Shown: positions 18,319-27,800, numbered from the stretch's first letter. The stretch: DNA of 64,000 nucleotides from Propionivibrio sp. (GCA_016705685.1 JADJLB010000001.1:992001-1056000), one strand, 5' to 3'. Numbers and translations are program-made. Notes: generated by a model not told the origin, from the sequence alone.

Positions 18319-20331
18319 TCAGCGCTTCTCTTCGTCCTCGCGATGCTGACGCGGCTTTTCATGCGCATGTTGCTTGGTCTGATCGGGCCGCTGGAGCGCT
18401 TCCTGATGCTGATTTCTTGACTCCGGTCGCACGTCGGCAGGACGTCCGGGCGGGCCGCCGGCGTCACGTGGCGCTTCGTGACGGGATTCGCGGATGATCG
18501 GCGCTGGCGGTTCCAATCGCACGGGCGGCGCTGGCCGCAGCGCTTGGGGGCTCGCTTCAATGCGGGTTTCGCGCGGCGCCTGGCGCACGGCCGATTCGTC
18601 GTGGCGTGGCGCGCGATCCTGGGCGCGCGACTCAAGCGGTTCGGATCTGAGCTGCGTTGGAGGGGCCGGCCGCGGGTTATCGGGAAGCGTACGTTCGATT
18701 CTCTGCACTGGCGCAAGCGGAGCAACTTCGCTCCGGGGTTCACGCGGCAGTTGGCGCACGGCGGTTTCGTCGCGGCGTGGCGCGCGCTCCTGGGCGCGCG
18801 ACTCCAGCGCTTCGGGTCTGGCCGGGGCTTGGAGTGCCGGTCGCGGGTTGTCGGGTATCGCCCGTTCGATTCTCTGCGGCGCGGCCACCGGGGCGGGAGG
18901 CGCCGATGGCGCAGCGACGACCGGCGACCGGCGTTCGCGTTCCTGACGAAACGAAGCGGCATCCTGACGTTCCCGATCGTCCTGCCGGTTGCGAGTTTCA
19001 ACGCGCGGCGCGGGAACCGGGGCGGCGGCCTGAACGGGCTGCTCTCGCAGCGCCCGCTGATCTCTTGGCGGCAGCGCGGCAGTTTCGACGGATCGACGGT
19101 GGGTGACGACATCGACCGGTACAAACGTGACGGCCCGCGGGTGCTGGCGGTACGCGTAATGTGTTTGCCGCATGAAGTCCTGCGGGTTGTTTACGATGTT
19201 CGTTACGTTGGTGATGTTGGTGACATGCGTGCCATTGATACGGCGTACGTATTCCGCGCTGCTCCGATAGGCCGGAACGTAGACTTCGCGCGGGGCGAGA
19301 GGAAACCAGCCTACGGCAGGGCTGGTGCCGAAGGCGAACGAGACGCCAATCCCTGGCGTTCCGATCCAGGCCACCATGGCCGGCGAATAAGCCGGCCGGG
19401 CAACGCGGATACCCGGTACCCATCCCCAAGCGCCTCGGTGTTGAACCCACCGGCCGTAATGGAAGGGCGCAAACCCCCAGGGTTCATAGGCGACCCAACT
19501 CCAGCCCCAGGGGGCGACCCAGACCCAGTGCCCGTTCCGGTAGGGCGTCCACTCTGCGGGGACGGCGCGCGGATACCAGATGGGGCCGTATTCGGCGTTC
19601 TCCGACCAGTTGCCGTAGGCATCGAGATCTTCGGCACCGGTCATTTCGGGTGAAACATAGCGGGAATAGGTGTTGGTCACCGGACGACGGTCGCGCGCGG
19701 CGCTCCACTGGGTGAAGTCGTCATTGATGGCGACGGACAGGCGGTAGCGCGTCTGCCCCGCATTCCAGAATTGCGCGCTCTGGCCGGCGTCGATATCGAG
19801 TGCGCTATCGCTGCCCGTAAATTGCAGGCGGCCGTAGTACGCGGTAGCGCCGGCGTTGTTGGGGCCAGCGTCGAAGCGGTAGATGCCCGATTCGCGCGCG
19901 TTGAATTGCCCCATTGGCGTGTCAAGCTCAAAATCGCGAGCGATGTCTCGCGAAGGCAGTTTGACGAAAGTCCGGCCCTCGCGCAGAGACAGGCGAACCT
20001 GCTCATCGTCGATCCGGGAAAAATCCATCGACGTGTCGGAATCCAGACGCACAGTCATCGAGCCGATTTGAATTTCGACCCGGGCACCGGATCGCGTGGT
20101 CAGGATGTCGCCGCTGGTAAGCGGGTGATTCAGCGGTGCGCTATACGATTCGCCGGTACTCGGGTTGTATAGATCCACAGCGCCGGGGCTGGACATCCAG
20201 GCGATGCGCCCGATGCGTCCCGGCGGGTCGGCCTGGGCCGGCGCGGCGAAAAGGAGGGCGCAGACCAGTGCGGCGAACAAGCCGTACCAATGGCGTAGGC
20301 AGCGTGGCGGAAAAAATGGCGAGCAGGGCAT
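18319..20331 (-). CDS. FecR-like / DUF6600 secreted protein with proline-arginine-rich repeated tail
   Basis: A 670-residue exported protein (signal FAALVCALLFAAPAQA). Residues about 40-200 are FecR-like beta structure (SGDILTTRSGARVEIQIGS). The middle is Trp/Tyr-rich of the DUF6600 type (NGHWVWVAPWGWSWVAYEPW). The last 270 residues are low-complexity, rich in Pro, Arg, Glu and Ala, with two copies of a 57-residue unit starting QRIERAIPDNPRPA and QRIERTLPDNPRPA. No enzyme motif is seen. It is probably periplasmic or surface-associated; function unknown. No strong ribosome site precedes the start. Confidence 0.78.
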   Translation of the reverse strand: MPCSPFFPPRCLRHWYGLFAALVCALLFAAPAQADPPGRIGRIAWMSSPGAVDLYNPSTGESYSAPLNHPLTSGDILTTRSGARVEIQIGSMTVRLDSDTSMDFSRIDDEQVRLSLREGRTFVKLPSRDIARDFELDTPMGQFNARESGIYRFDAGPNNAGATAYYGRLQFTGSDSALDIDAGQSAQFWNAGQTRYRLSVAINDDFTQWSAARDRRPVTNTYSRYVSPEMTGAEDLDAYGNWSENAEYGPIWYPRAVPAEWTPYRNGHWVWVAPWGWSWVAYEPWGFAPFHYGRWVQHRGAWGWVPGIRVARPAYSPAMVAWIGTPGIGVSFAFGTSPAVGWFPLAPREVYVPAYRSSAEYVRRINGTHVTNITNVTNIVNNPQDFMRQTHYAYRQHPRAVTFVPVDVVTHRRSVETAALPPRDQRALREQPVQAAAPVPAPRVETRNRQDDRERQDAASFRQERERRSPVVAAPSAPPAPVAAPQRIERAIPDNPRPALQAPARPEALESRAQERAPRRDETAVRQLPREPRSEVAPLAPVQRIERTLPDNPRPAPPTQLRSEPLESRAQDRAPRHDESAVRQAPRETRIEASPQALRPAPPVRLEPPAPIIRESRHEAPRDAGGPPGRPADVRPESRNQHQEALQRPDQTKQHAHEKPRQHREDEEKR
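18536..18877 (-). repeat. Tandem duplication, 171-bp period, inside the DUF6600 gene
   Basis: Two adjacent units of 171 bp (57 codons). Anchors: ttcgattctctgc occurs at 18694 and 18865, and ctgggcgcgcgactc at 18619 and 18790, both exactly 171 apart. The copies encode QRIER(A/T)(I/L)PDNPRPA, then ESRAQ(E/D)RAPR(R/H)DE(T/S)AVRQ. Differences are mostly conservative, so the duplication is diverged but still in frame. Confidence 0.85.
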
Positions 20332-20476
20332 GGGTAAGCATCCGGAGTCAGGTTCAGTCGGGGCAGAAGCCGCCTGTACAGCAACCTAACGTTTGAAGCG
20401 CCACTTCGGCTACAACGGATACACTTTGTTTCACAAGCGAGCAACAATGACACAGCGGAATGTCCGCGCTGCGCAA

Positions 20477-21202
20477 TCAGTCTTCAAGAATCGCGTTGGT
20501 GTAGACCGCTTGCACGTCGTCGAGCCCTTCCAGCACATCGATCAACTTCTGCATTTTAAGGGCATCGTCACCGGTCAGCTCGGTTTCGTTCCCGGCTTTC
20601 ATCGTGACCTGCCCGAATTCGGATTTGAAACCTGCGGATTCGAGGGCTTCCTTGACGCTCATGTAGTCATTGGGTGGCGTAACGACTTCGATCGAGCCGT
20701 CGTCGTTGCCCAGGACATCGTCGGCGCCGGCTTCAATGGCGGCATCCACCAGCGCGGCCTCATCGGTTCCTGGGGCAAAGAGCAACTGGCCGCAGTGCGT
20801 AAACTGGAAGGCAACGCAGCCGTCGGTGCCCATATTTCCGCCATGCTTATTGAAGGCGTGGCGAACTTCGGCGACGGTGCGCGTGCGGTTGTCGGTCAGG
20901 CAGTCGACGATGACCGCCGCGCCGTTGATGCCATAGCCCTCGTAGCGGATTTCGACGTAATCGACGCCTTCGAGTTCGCCGGTGCCCTTCTTGATGGCGT
21001 TGTCGATCTTGTCCTTGGGCATGTTGACACTTTTGCCCTTGTCGACCGCCAGACGCAGGCGCGGATTGAATCCCGTGTCGCCACCGCCCATCTTGGCGGC
21101 GACGGTGATTTCCTTGGCAATCTTGGAGAATACGGCGCCACGCTTTTCATCCTGCCGCCCTTTGCGATGCTGGATGTTCGCCCATTTGGAATGTCCGGCC
21201 AT
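20477..21202 (-). CDS. yebC: YebC/PmpR-family regulator
   Basis: A 241-residue protein of the YebC family, known as a DNA-binding regulator and, more recently, as a helper for translating proline-rich sequences. [18 protein letters not shown] at the start, [23 protein letters not shown] and FEP-type end features are present. AGAGG five bases before the ATG at 21202 fixes the start; the frame extends upstream to 21283 but without family similarity. Divergent from the HerA-like ATPase gene. Confidence 0.94.
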   Translation of the reverse strand: MAGHSKWANIQHRKGRQDEKRGAVFSKIAKEITVAAKMGGGDTGFNPRLRLAVDKGKSVNMPKDKIDNAIKKGTGELEGVDYVEIRYEGYGINGAAVIVDCLTDNRTRTVAEVRHAFNKHGGNMGTDGCVAFQFTHCGQLLFAPGTDEAALVDAAIEAGADDVLGNDDGSIEVVTPPNDYMSVKEALESAGFKSEFGQVTMKAGNETELTGDDALKMQKLIDVLEGLDDVQAVYTNAILED

Positions 21203-21340
21203 GCTAACCTCTTCTCTTGCCGCGTGTACAACAAACCGATATGACGAGCAATAACTGTTACCGATCGTTGATAAAATCGCCATATCATCGAGCCGCGCAT
21301 TTTATCATCACCTGACTGTCCCTTTTTAACGGAGTGACTC

Positions 21341-22882
21341 ATGGCCGAACCCCTCATCATCGCCAGACACCAGCAAACCGATCTTGGTCTGCTTCCCGCA
21401 CTGGCCAATCGCCACGGACTGATCACCGGCGCTACCGGTACCGGAAAGACAATTACCCTGCAAGTGCTGGCCGAACGGTTTTCAAGTATCGGGGTTCCGG
21501 TCTTCATGGCCGACGTCAAAGGCGACCTTTCCGGCCTGTCCGCGCCCGGTGCCGAGAGCCCGAAGCTCAAGCAGCGCCTCGAATCGCTGGGGGTCGGCGA
21601 CTGGGCACCGGCGAAGTGCCCGGTGTCTTTCTGGGATGTCAGCGGCGAACAGGGGCATCCAGTACGCGCCACAATCTCGGACATGGGGCCGATCCTTCTG
21701 TCACGCCTGCTCAATCTCAACGACACGCAGGCTGGCGTGCTGCAACTGGTGTTCAAGATCGCCGACGACAACGGTCTGCTGCTGCTCGACCTGAAGGATC
21801 TGCGCGCCATGGTCCAGCATGTCGGCGAACACGCCAAAACGTTTACCACCGAGTACGGCAACGTTTCCGCTGCGTCGATCGGCGCCATCCAGCGCGGCTT
21901 GCTGACGCTCGGCGAGCAGGGTGGCGAAGCCTTTTTTGGTGAGCCGATGCTCGATATCGCCGACCTCATGCAAACCGATGGCGGCAAAGGCATCGTCAAT
22001 ATTCTGGCGGCCGACCGGTTGATGTCGTCACCGCGCCTCTACTCGACCTTTCTCCTCTGGCTGCTCTCCGAGTTGTTCGAACATTTGCCCGAGGTCGGCG
22101 ACGCCGACAAGCCCAAGCTGGTTTTCTTTTTCGACGAGGCGCACCTGTTGTTCAACGAAGCGCCTTCCGCACTGCTGGAGAAAATCGAACAGGTGGTGCG
22201 TTTGATCCGCTCCAAGGGCGTCGGTGTCTACTTCGTGACGCAGAACCCGTTGGATATTCCCGATACCGTGCTTGGCCAGCTGGGCAACCGCGTGCAGCAC
22301 GCCCTGCGCGCCTTCACGCCGCGTGACCAGAAGGCGGTCAAGACGGCGGCCGACACGCTGCGCGCCAATCCGGCCTTCGATGCGGCGGCGGCGATTACCG
22401 AACTGGGTGTCGGCGAGGCACTGGTCTCCTTTCTCGACGAAAAGGGCCGGCCCAACGTGGTCGAGCGCGCCTTCATCATGCCACCGGCATCACGTATCGG
22501 TCCGCTGACGGCGGAAGAACGGCAAGGTGTCATCAAAGGCTCATTGGTTTACGGCGTGTATGAAACCGTGCTGGATCGCGAGTCGGCCTACGAAAAACTG
22601 AAGAACAAGCAAGCGGGTGAAACTGCGCCGACGCCAGCGGCGAACGCGGCTCCGGCTCCGGCTCCGGCGCAGTCGAATGCACCGGCGTCGGGTGGTGGCT
22701 GGCTGGGCGGATTGGGGGACCTCATTGGCGGCAGTTCGGGCAGTGGCGGGCGCAACAAAGGTGGCGATTCGATGATCGAAATGGCTGCCAAGAGCGCGGC
22801 CCGCACCATCGGTTCGCAGGTCGGTCGCGAAATCATCCGTGGCGTGCTCGGGTCGATCCTCGGCGGATCGCGGCGCCGCTAA
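21341..22882 (+). CDS. HerA-like ATPase (DUF853, YjgR family)
   Basis: A 513-residue P-loop ATPase of the HerA/FtsK superfamily. Walker A is [12 protein letters not shown] near residue 30, Walker [17 protein letters not shown] near 265, with the sensor [13 protein letters not shown] and the arginine-containing [17 protein letters not shown]. The C-terminal 80 residues are Ala/Pro then Gly/Ser-rich. GGAG lies seven bases before the ATG. E. coli YjgR is the best-known relative; its biological role is not settled. No nuclease partner (NurA or SIR2) is adjacent, which argues against a HerA-type defence pair. Confidence 0.88.
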   Translation: MAEPLIIARHQQTDLGLLPALANRHGLITGATGTGKTITLQVLAERFSSIGVPVFMADVKGDLSGLSAPGAESPKLKQRLESLGVGDWAPAKCPVSFWDVSGEQGHPVRATISDMGPILLSRLLNLNDTQAGVLQLVFKIADDNGLLLLDLKDLRAMVQHVGEHAKTFTTEYGNVSAASIGAIQRGLLTLGEQGGEAFFGEPMLDIADLMQTDGGKGIVNILAADRLMSSPRLYSTFLLWLLSELFEHLPEVGDADKPKLVFFFDEAHLLFNEAPSALLEKIEQVVRLIRSKGVGVYFVTQNPLDIPDTVLGQLGNRVQHALRAFTPRDQKAVKTAADTLRANPAFDAAAAITELGVGEALVSFLDEKGRPNVVERAFIMPPASRIGPLTAEERQGVIKGSLVYGVYETVLDRESAYEKLKNKQAGETAPTPAANAAPAPAPAQSNAPASGGGWLGGLGDLIGGSSGSGGRNKGGDSMIEMAAKSAARTIGSQVGREIIRGVLGSILGGSRRR

Positions 22883-22900
22883 CAGCGGCGCGCCAAGGCG

Positions 22901-23323
22901 TCAGGAGAGGCGGCGTTTCGCGCCGAGCTTGGCGTCGAATTTTTCCTTGTCGATCACGTAACGCTCGTGCCGACCTTGGGCGATCACGTCCACGCCGTCA
23001 TGTGCCTCAACGGTGAAAACAAGTTTCTTCCCTTCGACGGCGATCAACTCAACCTTGGCCGTGACCGTCAGCCCCGGTGGCGTCGCGGCAACGTGGCTGA
23101 CGTCGATATGGGTTCCGACGCTTTGCTCTGTTGGCCAGTCAAGATGCGGGTTGATGGCCTTGATGCACGCCCACTCAAGCAGGCCAACCAGAAACCCGGT
23201 GGCAAACACTTCGGGCATGGCCACGAATTCTGCCGCCTCAGGATAGAGCGCAGGCACCGTTTTCGAGAGCGGCACCGTGAACTGATGCGCATAGGTAATG
23301 CCGACTTTCAATGACCCCTTCAT
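22901..23323 (-). CDS. Hotdog-fold thioesterase family protein (FlK-like)
   Basis: A 140-residue protein with the pattern of single-hotdog thioesterases related to fluoroacetyl-CoA thioesterase FlK: MPEVFATGFLVGLLEWACIKAI, GTHIDVSHVAATPPG and a VTAKVELIAVEGKKLVF strand, ending ERYVIDKEKF. The Thr/Glu/His catalytic set of FlK may be partly kept (Glu in LLEWAC, His in VSHVAATP). The ATG at 23323 has GGAGAG six bases upstream. Its natural acyl-CoA is unknown. It is the last gene of the minus-strand envC-ctp-moeB run. Confidence 0.78.
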   Translation of the reverse strand: MKGSLKVGITYAHQFTVPLSKTVPALYPEAAEFVAMPEVFATGFLVGLLEWACIKAINPHLDWPTEQSVGTHIDVSHVAATPPGLTVTAKVELIAVEGKKLVFTVEAHDGVDVIAQGRHERYVIDKEKFDAKLGAKRRLS

Positions 23324-23363
23324 GGAACTCTCCAATCAAGCTGAATACCGACTATCGGGCGTC

Positions 23364-23400
23364 GTTTTGCGTTAAGCGGCGGGCGGCGCTAAGCGCAAAC
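23364..23400 (-). terminator. Imperfect hairpin at the moeB/thiF stop codon
   Basis: The minus strand reads GTTTGCGCTTAGCG, an eight-base GC loop, then CGCTTAACGCAAAAC. The arms pair with two small bulges and include the stop of the adenylyltransferase gene. No U-run follows, so it may be a Rho-dependent or RNA-stabilising structure rather than an intrinsic terminator. Confidence 0.35.
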
Positions 23401-24132
23401 GGTGCATGTCGCATCCTTGCTGAACCTGACGCTGCGCCATTCCATCGTCAAACCGTCGAGCAGCAGCAACCGGCCGATCGCCGGCGTGCCCGCGCCACTA
23501 AGTACTTTCAACGCTTCGGCCGCCTGCATGGCGCCGATGATGCCGGTGAGCGGCGCGAAGACGCCCATCACGGCGCAGCGTTCCTCTTCGATGTCTTCGC
23601 CTTCCGGAAACAGGCAGTGATAACAGGGCGAATCGTCGCGGCGCGAGTCGAATACCGAAAGCTGCCCGCTGAAACGGATCGCTGCGCCGGAAACCAGTGG
23701 CGTTCGACGAGTAACGCAGGCACGATTGATGGCGTGCCGGGTGGCGAAATTGTCGCTGCAGTCGAGGACGATATCGGCACCGGCGACCAAGGCTTCGAGC
23801 CGTTCGCCCACGAGGCGTTCGCTGATCGCTTCGACCTCAATCTCGGGGTTGATCTGCGACAACGCGGTCCTTCCCGAAACCGCCTTCAACTGACCGACGC
23901 GCTCCTGAGTGTGCAGGATTTGACGCTGCAGATTGGTCAGGTCAACCTTGTCGCCGTCGGCCAGGGTGATGTGGCCGACGCCGGCGGAAGCCAGGTACAG
24001 CGCGGCGGGCGACCCCAGGCCGCCAGCGCCGACGATCAGGGCGCGCGCAGCGACAATTCTTGCCTGACCTTCAATGCCGATTGCATCGAGCAGAATGTGT
24101 CGGCTGTAACGCAGCAGCTGTTCGTCGTTCAT
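23389..24132 (-). CDS. moeB: MoeB/ThiF-family sulfur-carrier adenylyltransferase
   Basis: E1-like enzyme that adenylates the C-terminal Gly-Gly of MoaD (molybdopterin) or ThiS (thiamine). 247 residues. The nucleotide motif ALIVGAGGLGSPAALYLASAGVG (read GAGGLGSPAALYL) comes first, then the Arg/Asp pairing VDLTNLQRQILH, the aspartate region VLDCSDNFATRHAIN, and two zinc-binding Cys pairs CYHC and CTVC. Sequence alone does not separate MoeB from ThiF. It follows ctp and an unknown gene, an arrangement common in Betaproteobacteria. Confidence 0.9.
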   Translation of the reverse strand: MNDEQLLRYSRHILLDAIGIEGQARIVAARALIVGAGGLGSPAALYLASAGVGHITLADGDKVDLTNLQRQILHTQERVGQLKAVSGRTALSQINPEIEVEAISERLVGERLEALVAGADIVLDCSDNFATRHAINRACVTRRTPLVSGAAIRFSGQLSVFDSRRDDSPCYHCLFPEGEDIEEERCAVMGVFAPLTGIIGAMQAAEALKVLSGAGTPAIGRLLLLDGLTMEWRSVRFSKDATCTVCA

Positions 24133-24201
24133 GTGGGTTCAGAGGAGGCAACGGCTCAAGGCGCGGCGAAAGACGGCTCCACGCCGCATCGGCCACCCCG
24201 T

Positions 24202-24627
24202 CTATTTATATTCCCGCCATTCGGGCGGGGTGTCGTCATGGTCGCCGTGCGGGTGGCGTTCCCAGGCGTGGGTGTAGGCTTCGTGCTGCGACTTCTTGAG
24301 CGGGCGATCCGGCGCTTCCAGGTTGTGCAACTGGGTCTCTTCGACGTAGTAAATCAGTGCGCGCATCATCTTGCTCATCAGCGTGTTGTCGAGATGATAG
24401 CCCTGTTCTTCGAGGCTGCCTTCCAGCTCCTGCAGGCAATGCTCGTGCAGGTCGTAGGCGACGCTAACCGCGCGTCGCTCGATGCGCGGCTCGACCTCCA
24501 AATGCTCAAGCTTGCTGAGGAAGTCGGAAGCCTCGGGCACCTGACCGGGTGGAAACTTTGAAAACAGGACATTCCGTTCCTTGCGGATCGGTGGCGTCTT
24601 GTTTGGCAAAGCGACCGGTCGTTTCAT
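24202..24627 (-). CDS. Conserved-looking hypothetical protein between ctp and moeB
   Basis: 141 residues, cytosolic by composition, not assigned to a family. The first 40 residues are basic and Pro-rich, the middle is helical and acidic (EPRIERRAVSVAYDLHEHCL), and the C-terminus is charged and His/Asp-rich (HAWERHPHGDHDD). No metal site or enzyme motif is certain. It has an ATG start, lies 20 bases downstream of ctp and 70 upstream of moeB, and its codon use matches its neighbours, so it is a real gene in this operon rather than a chance frame. Confidence 0.72.
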   Translation of the reverse strand: MKRPVALPNKTPPIRKERNVLFSKFPPGQVPEASDFLSKLEHLEVEPRIERRAVSVAYDLHEHCLQELEGSLEEQGYHLDNTLMSKMMRALIYYVEETQLHNLEAPDRPLKKSQHEAYTHAWERHPHGDHDDTPPEWREYK

Positions 24628-24647
24628 GTTTCGGTGCCGGATGGCGA

Positions 24648-26042
24648 TCAGGGCCTGGATTGCATGATTTGCAGACCCTTGAGCAGATTGAGCGCCTGGC
24701 CAAGCTGATAGTCCTTTTTCGAGGCCAATTCACGGCTCGGCGCTTCAGGCGGTTCATCGCCCTCGTCCTTGGTCGGGCTGCTCTTTGCTTTTACCGGCGC
24801 CTTGCTTTGCGGCTTGACCGGTGTTCCGGCGTCCTTGTTGTTTTCCAGGTGGCGCTCAAGGTCGGCTTCACGCAGGTGCATGGATGAACTGCCGTTGGCT
24901 TTTTCCTCGACCACGATATCGGGAACGATGCCCTTGGCCTGAATCGAGCGGCCGGAGGGCGTGAAGTAGCGAGCCGTCGTCAACTTGATAGCCGTGTTGC
25001 CGGGCAGGGGCAGCACGGTTTGCACCGACCCCTTGCCAAAGCTTGTGGTGCCCATGATGATCGCACGCTTGTTGTCCTGCAGCGCGCCCGCCACGATTTC
25101 GGAAGCGGATGCCGAGCCCCCGTTGATCAGAACGACGATCGGCACCTTGCGCGCTTCGGCCGGCAGGTTCTTCAGGTAATCGTCCTGTCCGCCGTGTTGG
25201 TAATCCTCGGGCGCGGCGTAGAAAAGGTGCTTGGCGTCCGGCGTCCGGCCATCGGTCGAGGTGACCAGTGTTTTCGGCGGGAGAAAAGCCGCCGACACGC
25301 CAATGGCCGTATTCAGCAGACCGCCGGGGTCATTGCGCAGATCGAGAACCAATCCTTTGAGTGCCCCCGGTTTGTAAAGATCGTTGAGGTGTTTGACCAG
25401 CGCCGCACCGGTGTTTTCCTGGAAGGAGGTAATGCGCAGATAGCCGTAACCTTCTTCAACCAGCTTGGACTTGACGCTCTGCACCTTGATGACTTCGCGC
25501 GTCAGCGTGATCTCGATCGGCTTGTCTTCGCCCTTGCGCAGGATGAAAAGCTTGATCTGGGTCTTCGGCTTGCCGCGCATGCGTTTGACCGCTTCGTTGA
25601 GCGTCAGGCCTTTGACCAGCGTGTCGTCGAGCTTGAAAATCAGGTCGCCGGATTTGACACCGCCGCGATCGGCTGGCGTGTCCTCGATCGGTGAAACGAC
25701 TTTGACCAGGCCGTCTTCCATCCCGACCTCGATGCCGAGGCCGCCGAACTCGCCCTGCGTTCCGACCTGCAAATCCTTGTAAGCGTCGGCATCCAGATAC
25801 GTGGAGTGCGGATCGAGATTCGAGAGCATTCCGCTGATGGCGTAGGTGATCAGTTTCTTGTCGTCGACCGGCTCGACATAGCCCTGCTTGATGGCATTGA
25901 ATACTCCGGCGAAAGTACGCAATTCCTCAATGGGGAGGTTGCTTCGGGTCTCTTTTTCGGCCATCGCCGAAAACTGCAGACTGATCAGGATGCCGCCCAG
26001 TATTCCGGCGCAAATCAGTCCGGCTTGTTTCAACTTACCCAT
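24648..26042 (-). CDS. ctpA: Carboxy-terminal processing protease (S41 family)
   Basis: Periplasmic serine protease of 464 residues that degrades or trims proteins at their C-termini. An N-terminal anchor (LICAGILGGILISLQFSA) is followed by a PDZ domain (about 85-170, GLGIEVGMEDGLVKVVSPI) and the S41 catalytic core. The nucleophile Ser is in GGSASASEIVAGAL and the general-base Lys in TSFGKGSVQTV, both intact. The ATG at 26042 has GGAG eight bases upstream. It lies immediately after the envC-like gene, suggesting a shared role in cell-wall turnover. Confidence 0.94.
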   Translation of the reverse strand: MGKLKQAGLICAGILGGILISLQFSAMAEKETRSNLPIEELRTFAGVFNAIKQGYVEPVDDKKLITYAISGMLSNLDPHSTYLDADAYKDLQVGTQGEFGGLGIEVGMEDGLVKVVSPIEDTPADRGGVKSGDLIFKLDDTLVKGLTLNEAVKRMRGKPKTQIKLFILRKGEDKPIEITLTREVIKVQSVKSKLVEEGYGYLRITSFQENTGAALVKHLNDLYKPGALKGLVLDLRNDPGGLLNTAIGVSAAFLPPKTLVTSTDGRTPDAKHLFYAAPEDYQHGGQDDYLKNLPAEARKVPIVVLINGGSASASEIVAGALQDNKRAIIMGTTSFGKGSVQTVLPLPGNTAIKLTTARYFTPSGRSIQAKGIVPDIVVEEKANGSSSMHLREADLERHLENNKDAGTPVKPQSKAPVKAKSSPTKDEGDEPPEAPSRELASKKDYQLGQALNLLKGLQIMQSRP

Positions 26043-26063
26043 CAATTTCGCTCCAAGACGATA

Positions 26064-27404
26064 TCATTTAACGTTGACCCATTTCAGCGGGTCGAGCGGC
26101 TGCCCATCGTGCCGCAGTTCAAAGTATAAACCGGATTCGGGATTGCCACCGCTGTTCCCCACGGCGGCGATTGTTTCACCTCCGCGTATGACATCGCCGA
26201 CCTGTTTGAGCAGGGCATCGTTGTTGCCGTAGATCGACAAGTAACTGCTGCCGTGATCAATGATCATCAGGTTGCCGAAGCCGCGCATCCAGTCGGCAAA
26301 GACGACTCGGCCGGCAGCGATAGCCTTGACGTCGTTACCCGGATTTGAACGGATGAACAACCCTTTCCAGGCGCTGCCTTCCTGACGCGGGCCGCCAAAA
26401 CGGTTGCTGACAACCCCCCGGGTTGGTAAGCGCAGCGACCCTTTCAACTGCGTAAAACTTCCGTTCGGGGTGGCTTCCGGCGTATTCTCGTTCCGGATTT
26501 CCTGGGGCGACGCGCCAGCCGGAAGCGTTCCGGCCACTTGCGGTTTCGTCTTGTCCGCCTGATGGCGCGGCGGAGCGGTCTTCTTGGCGAGGGTCTTCGC
26601 CAGCCGGGTAACCAGGTTCGAAAGCTGCTTTTCGTCGCGTTGCAGGTTGCTGATCTGGCGCCGCTGTTGCGCGATGCTTGCCGAGATCTTTTCCAGAACC
26701 CCTTTGCGTTTCTCGCGCTGGGCGACGAGTTGGCCATGCTGTTCCTTTTGCCTGGCCTCGATGGTGGCCACGGCTTCGGCGCGTTCACGGGTTTCCGCGG
26801 CGATCGTCTGTTTGCGCTGCAAATTGTTTTTGATTTCAGTGAGCAGTTGGCTGCGCGCCCGTCCGATGACGGTCAGATAATGCAGATCGCGTGCCATCTG
26901 GTTCGGATCGTCGCCATTGAGCAAGAGTCGAAGCGAGTCGGGGCGGCCCAGCAGGTACTGGCGATAAACCAGTTTTTCCAGTTGTGCTTGCTGGCTGTTC
27001 AGGTGGCTTTCCAGTTCGCGGGACTGAATGCCAAGAGCATTCAACGCGTCCTGCTGTTTCATCCGTTGGGCGGTCAGCTCATGCAGCGCGCGGAGCGTAG
27101 CCGAGATTTCCTGCTCGACGCCCTTGAGTTGATCCGCGGCATCCGTACGCTGAACTTCGGCGGTGGCCACGCCTTTGCGCAGAGATCGGATCTGTCCGCG
27201 TAAGGCCTGCAAATCGTCTTGCTTTTCCGCCACTTCGGCTTTTGTTGGAGGCGTCCTATGCTGATCCCTGGCCAGTGCAGTGCCTGGAAAAGACCACCCC
27301 ATGAGCAGAATAATGCCGAGCGTCGCGCCGGCAATTTGCCTCGGGAACGGCTTGGAGTTGTATTGCTCTTGGGCTTGGCGGGAGACTTTATTTATGGGAA
27401 TCAT
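26064..27404 (-). CDS. EnvC-like murein hydrolase activator (coiled coil plus degenerate LytM)
   Basis: 446 residues: an N-terminal hydrophobic segment (ATLGIILLMGWSFPGTALA), two long coiled coils (about 60-270), a Lys/Pro linker and a C-terminal M23/LytM domain. The zinc ligands of active LytM enzymes are largely lost: RFGGPRQEGSAWKGLFI where HxGxD is expected, and YFELRHDG where HxH is expected. This degeneracy is typical of EnvC, an activator of amidases rather than a hydrolase. FtsE and FtsX, encoded at 15.3-16.8 kb, are the likely upstream controllers. Confidence 0.87.
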   Translation of the reverse strand: MIPINKVSRQAQEQYNSKPFPRQIAGATLGIILLMGWSFPGTALARDQHRTPPTKAEVAEKQDDLQALRGQIRSLRKGVATAEVQRTDAADQLKGVEQEISATLRALHELTAQRMKQQDALNALGIQSRELESHLNSQQAQLEKLVYRQYLLGRPDSLRLLLNGDDPNQMARDLHYLTVIGRARSQLLTEIKNNLQRKQTIAAETRERAEAVATIEARQKEQHGQLVAQREKRKGVLEKISASIAQQRRQISNLQRDEKQLSNLVTRLAKTLAKKTAPPRHQADKTKPQVAGTLPAGASPQEIRNENTPEATPNGSFTQLKGSLRLPTRGVVSNRFGGPRQEGSAWKGLFIRSNPGNDVKAIAAGRVVFADWMRGFGNLMIIDHGSSYLSIYGNNDALLKQVGDVIRGGETIAAVGNSGGNPESGLYFELRHDGQPLDPLKWVNVK

Positions 27405-27491
27405 ACGACTATCAAGGGGTGGCCTTGGGGACGCCCCCCGGATCGATAATTATTCTATAATGTTTCCCGGTACTTAACGAGTGTCTGGCCA
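27405..27491 (+). promoter_or_regulatory. AT-rich divergent promoter region (envC / arsR)
   Basis: The stretch between the two divergent genes contains a perfect TATAAT at 27456-27461, 30 bases before the ArsR GTG. No good -35 element sits 16-18 bases upstream (that region is a C-run), so the box would need an activator or an unusual spacer. On the other strand TAGAATAAT-like sequence could serve envC. Assignment is by eye only. Confidence 0.35.
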
Positions 27492-27800
27492 GTGGCGATC
27501 CAGGTAAGTCTCATCGACAAGCAGGAGCACATAGAACTGGCGGCGCGTGCGCTCAAGTCGATATCGCATCCGCTACGCCTCAAAATACTGTGCGTGGTTG
27601 GCGATCAGGAGGCTTGCGTGCAGGAGATTGTCGAAGCCGTCGGCACGTCGCAAAGCAACATCTCCCAGCATCTGGCCATTTTGCGCGAGAAGGGCGTGTT
27701 GCTTACGCGCAAGGATGCCAACCGTGTTTATTACCGCGTGGGCGACGCCCGCACCTTGCAGTTGATTGGCATGATGCGCGAGGTTTTTTGCGGCGAGTAG
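27492..27800 (+). CDS. ArsR-family winged-helix regulator
   Basis: 102 residues, a single winged helix-turn-helix: HPLRLKILCVV, then EIVEAVGTSQSNISQHLAIL as recognition helix, then the wing RKDANRVYYRVGD. The metal-binding ELCVCDL motif of ArsR/SmtB is absent. Instead there are cysteines at 34, 42 and 100; a pair near 42 and 100 resembles the persulfide-sensing pair of SqrR/BigR proteins. The start is GTG at 27492 without a strong ribosome site. A rhodanese and a glutaredoxin follow on the same strand. Thiol sensing is inferred, not shown. Confidence 0.85.
   Translation: MAIQVSLIDKQEHIELAARALKSISHPLRLKILCVVGDQEACVQEIVEAVGTSQSNISQHLAILREKGVLLTRKDANRVYYRVGDARTLQLIGMMREVFCGE

Noticed and set aside
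18478-19653. 391-codon plus-strand frame opposite the DUF6600 gene
   Set aside because: Encodes repetitive Arg/Gly sequence mirroring the low-complexity tail on the other strand.
21341-22882. HerA-type defence system (HerA with SIR2, DUF4297 or NurA)
   Set aside because: The ATPase is of the housekeeping YjgR family and no nuclease or effector gene adjoins it.
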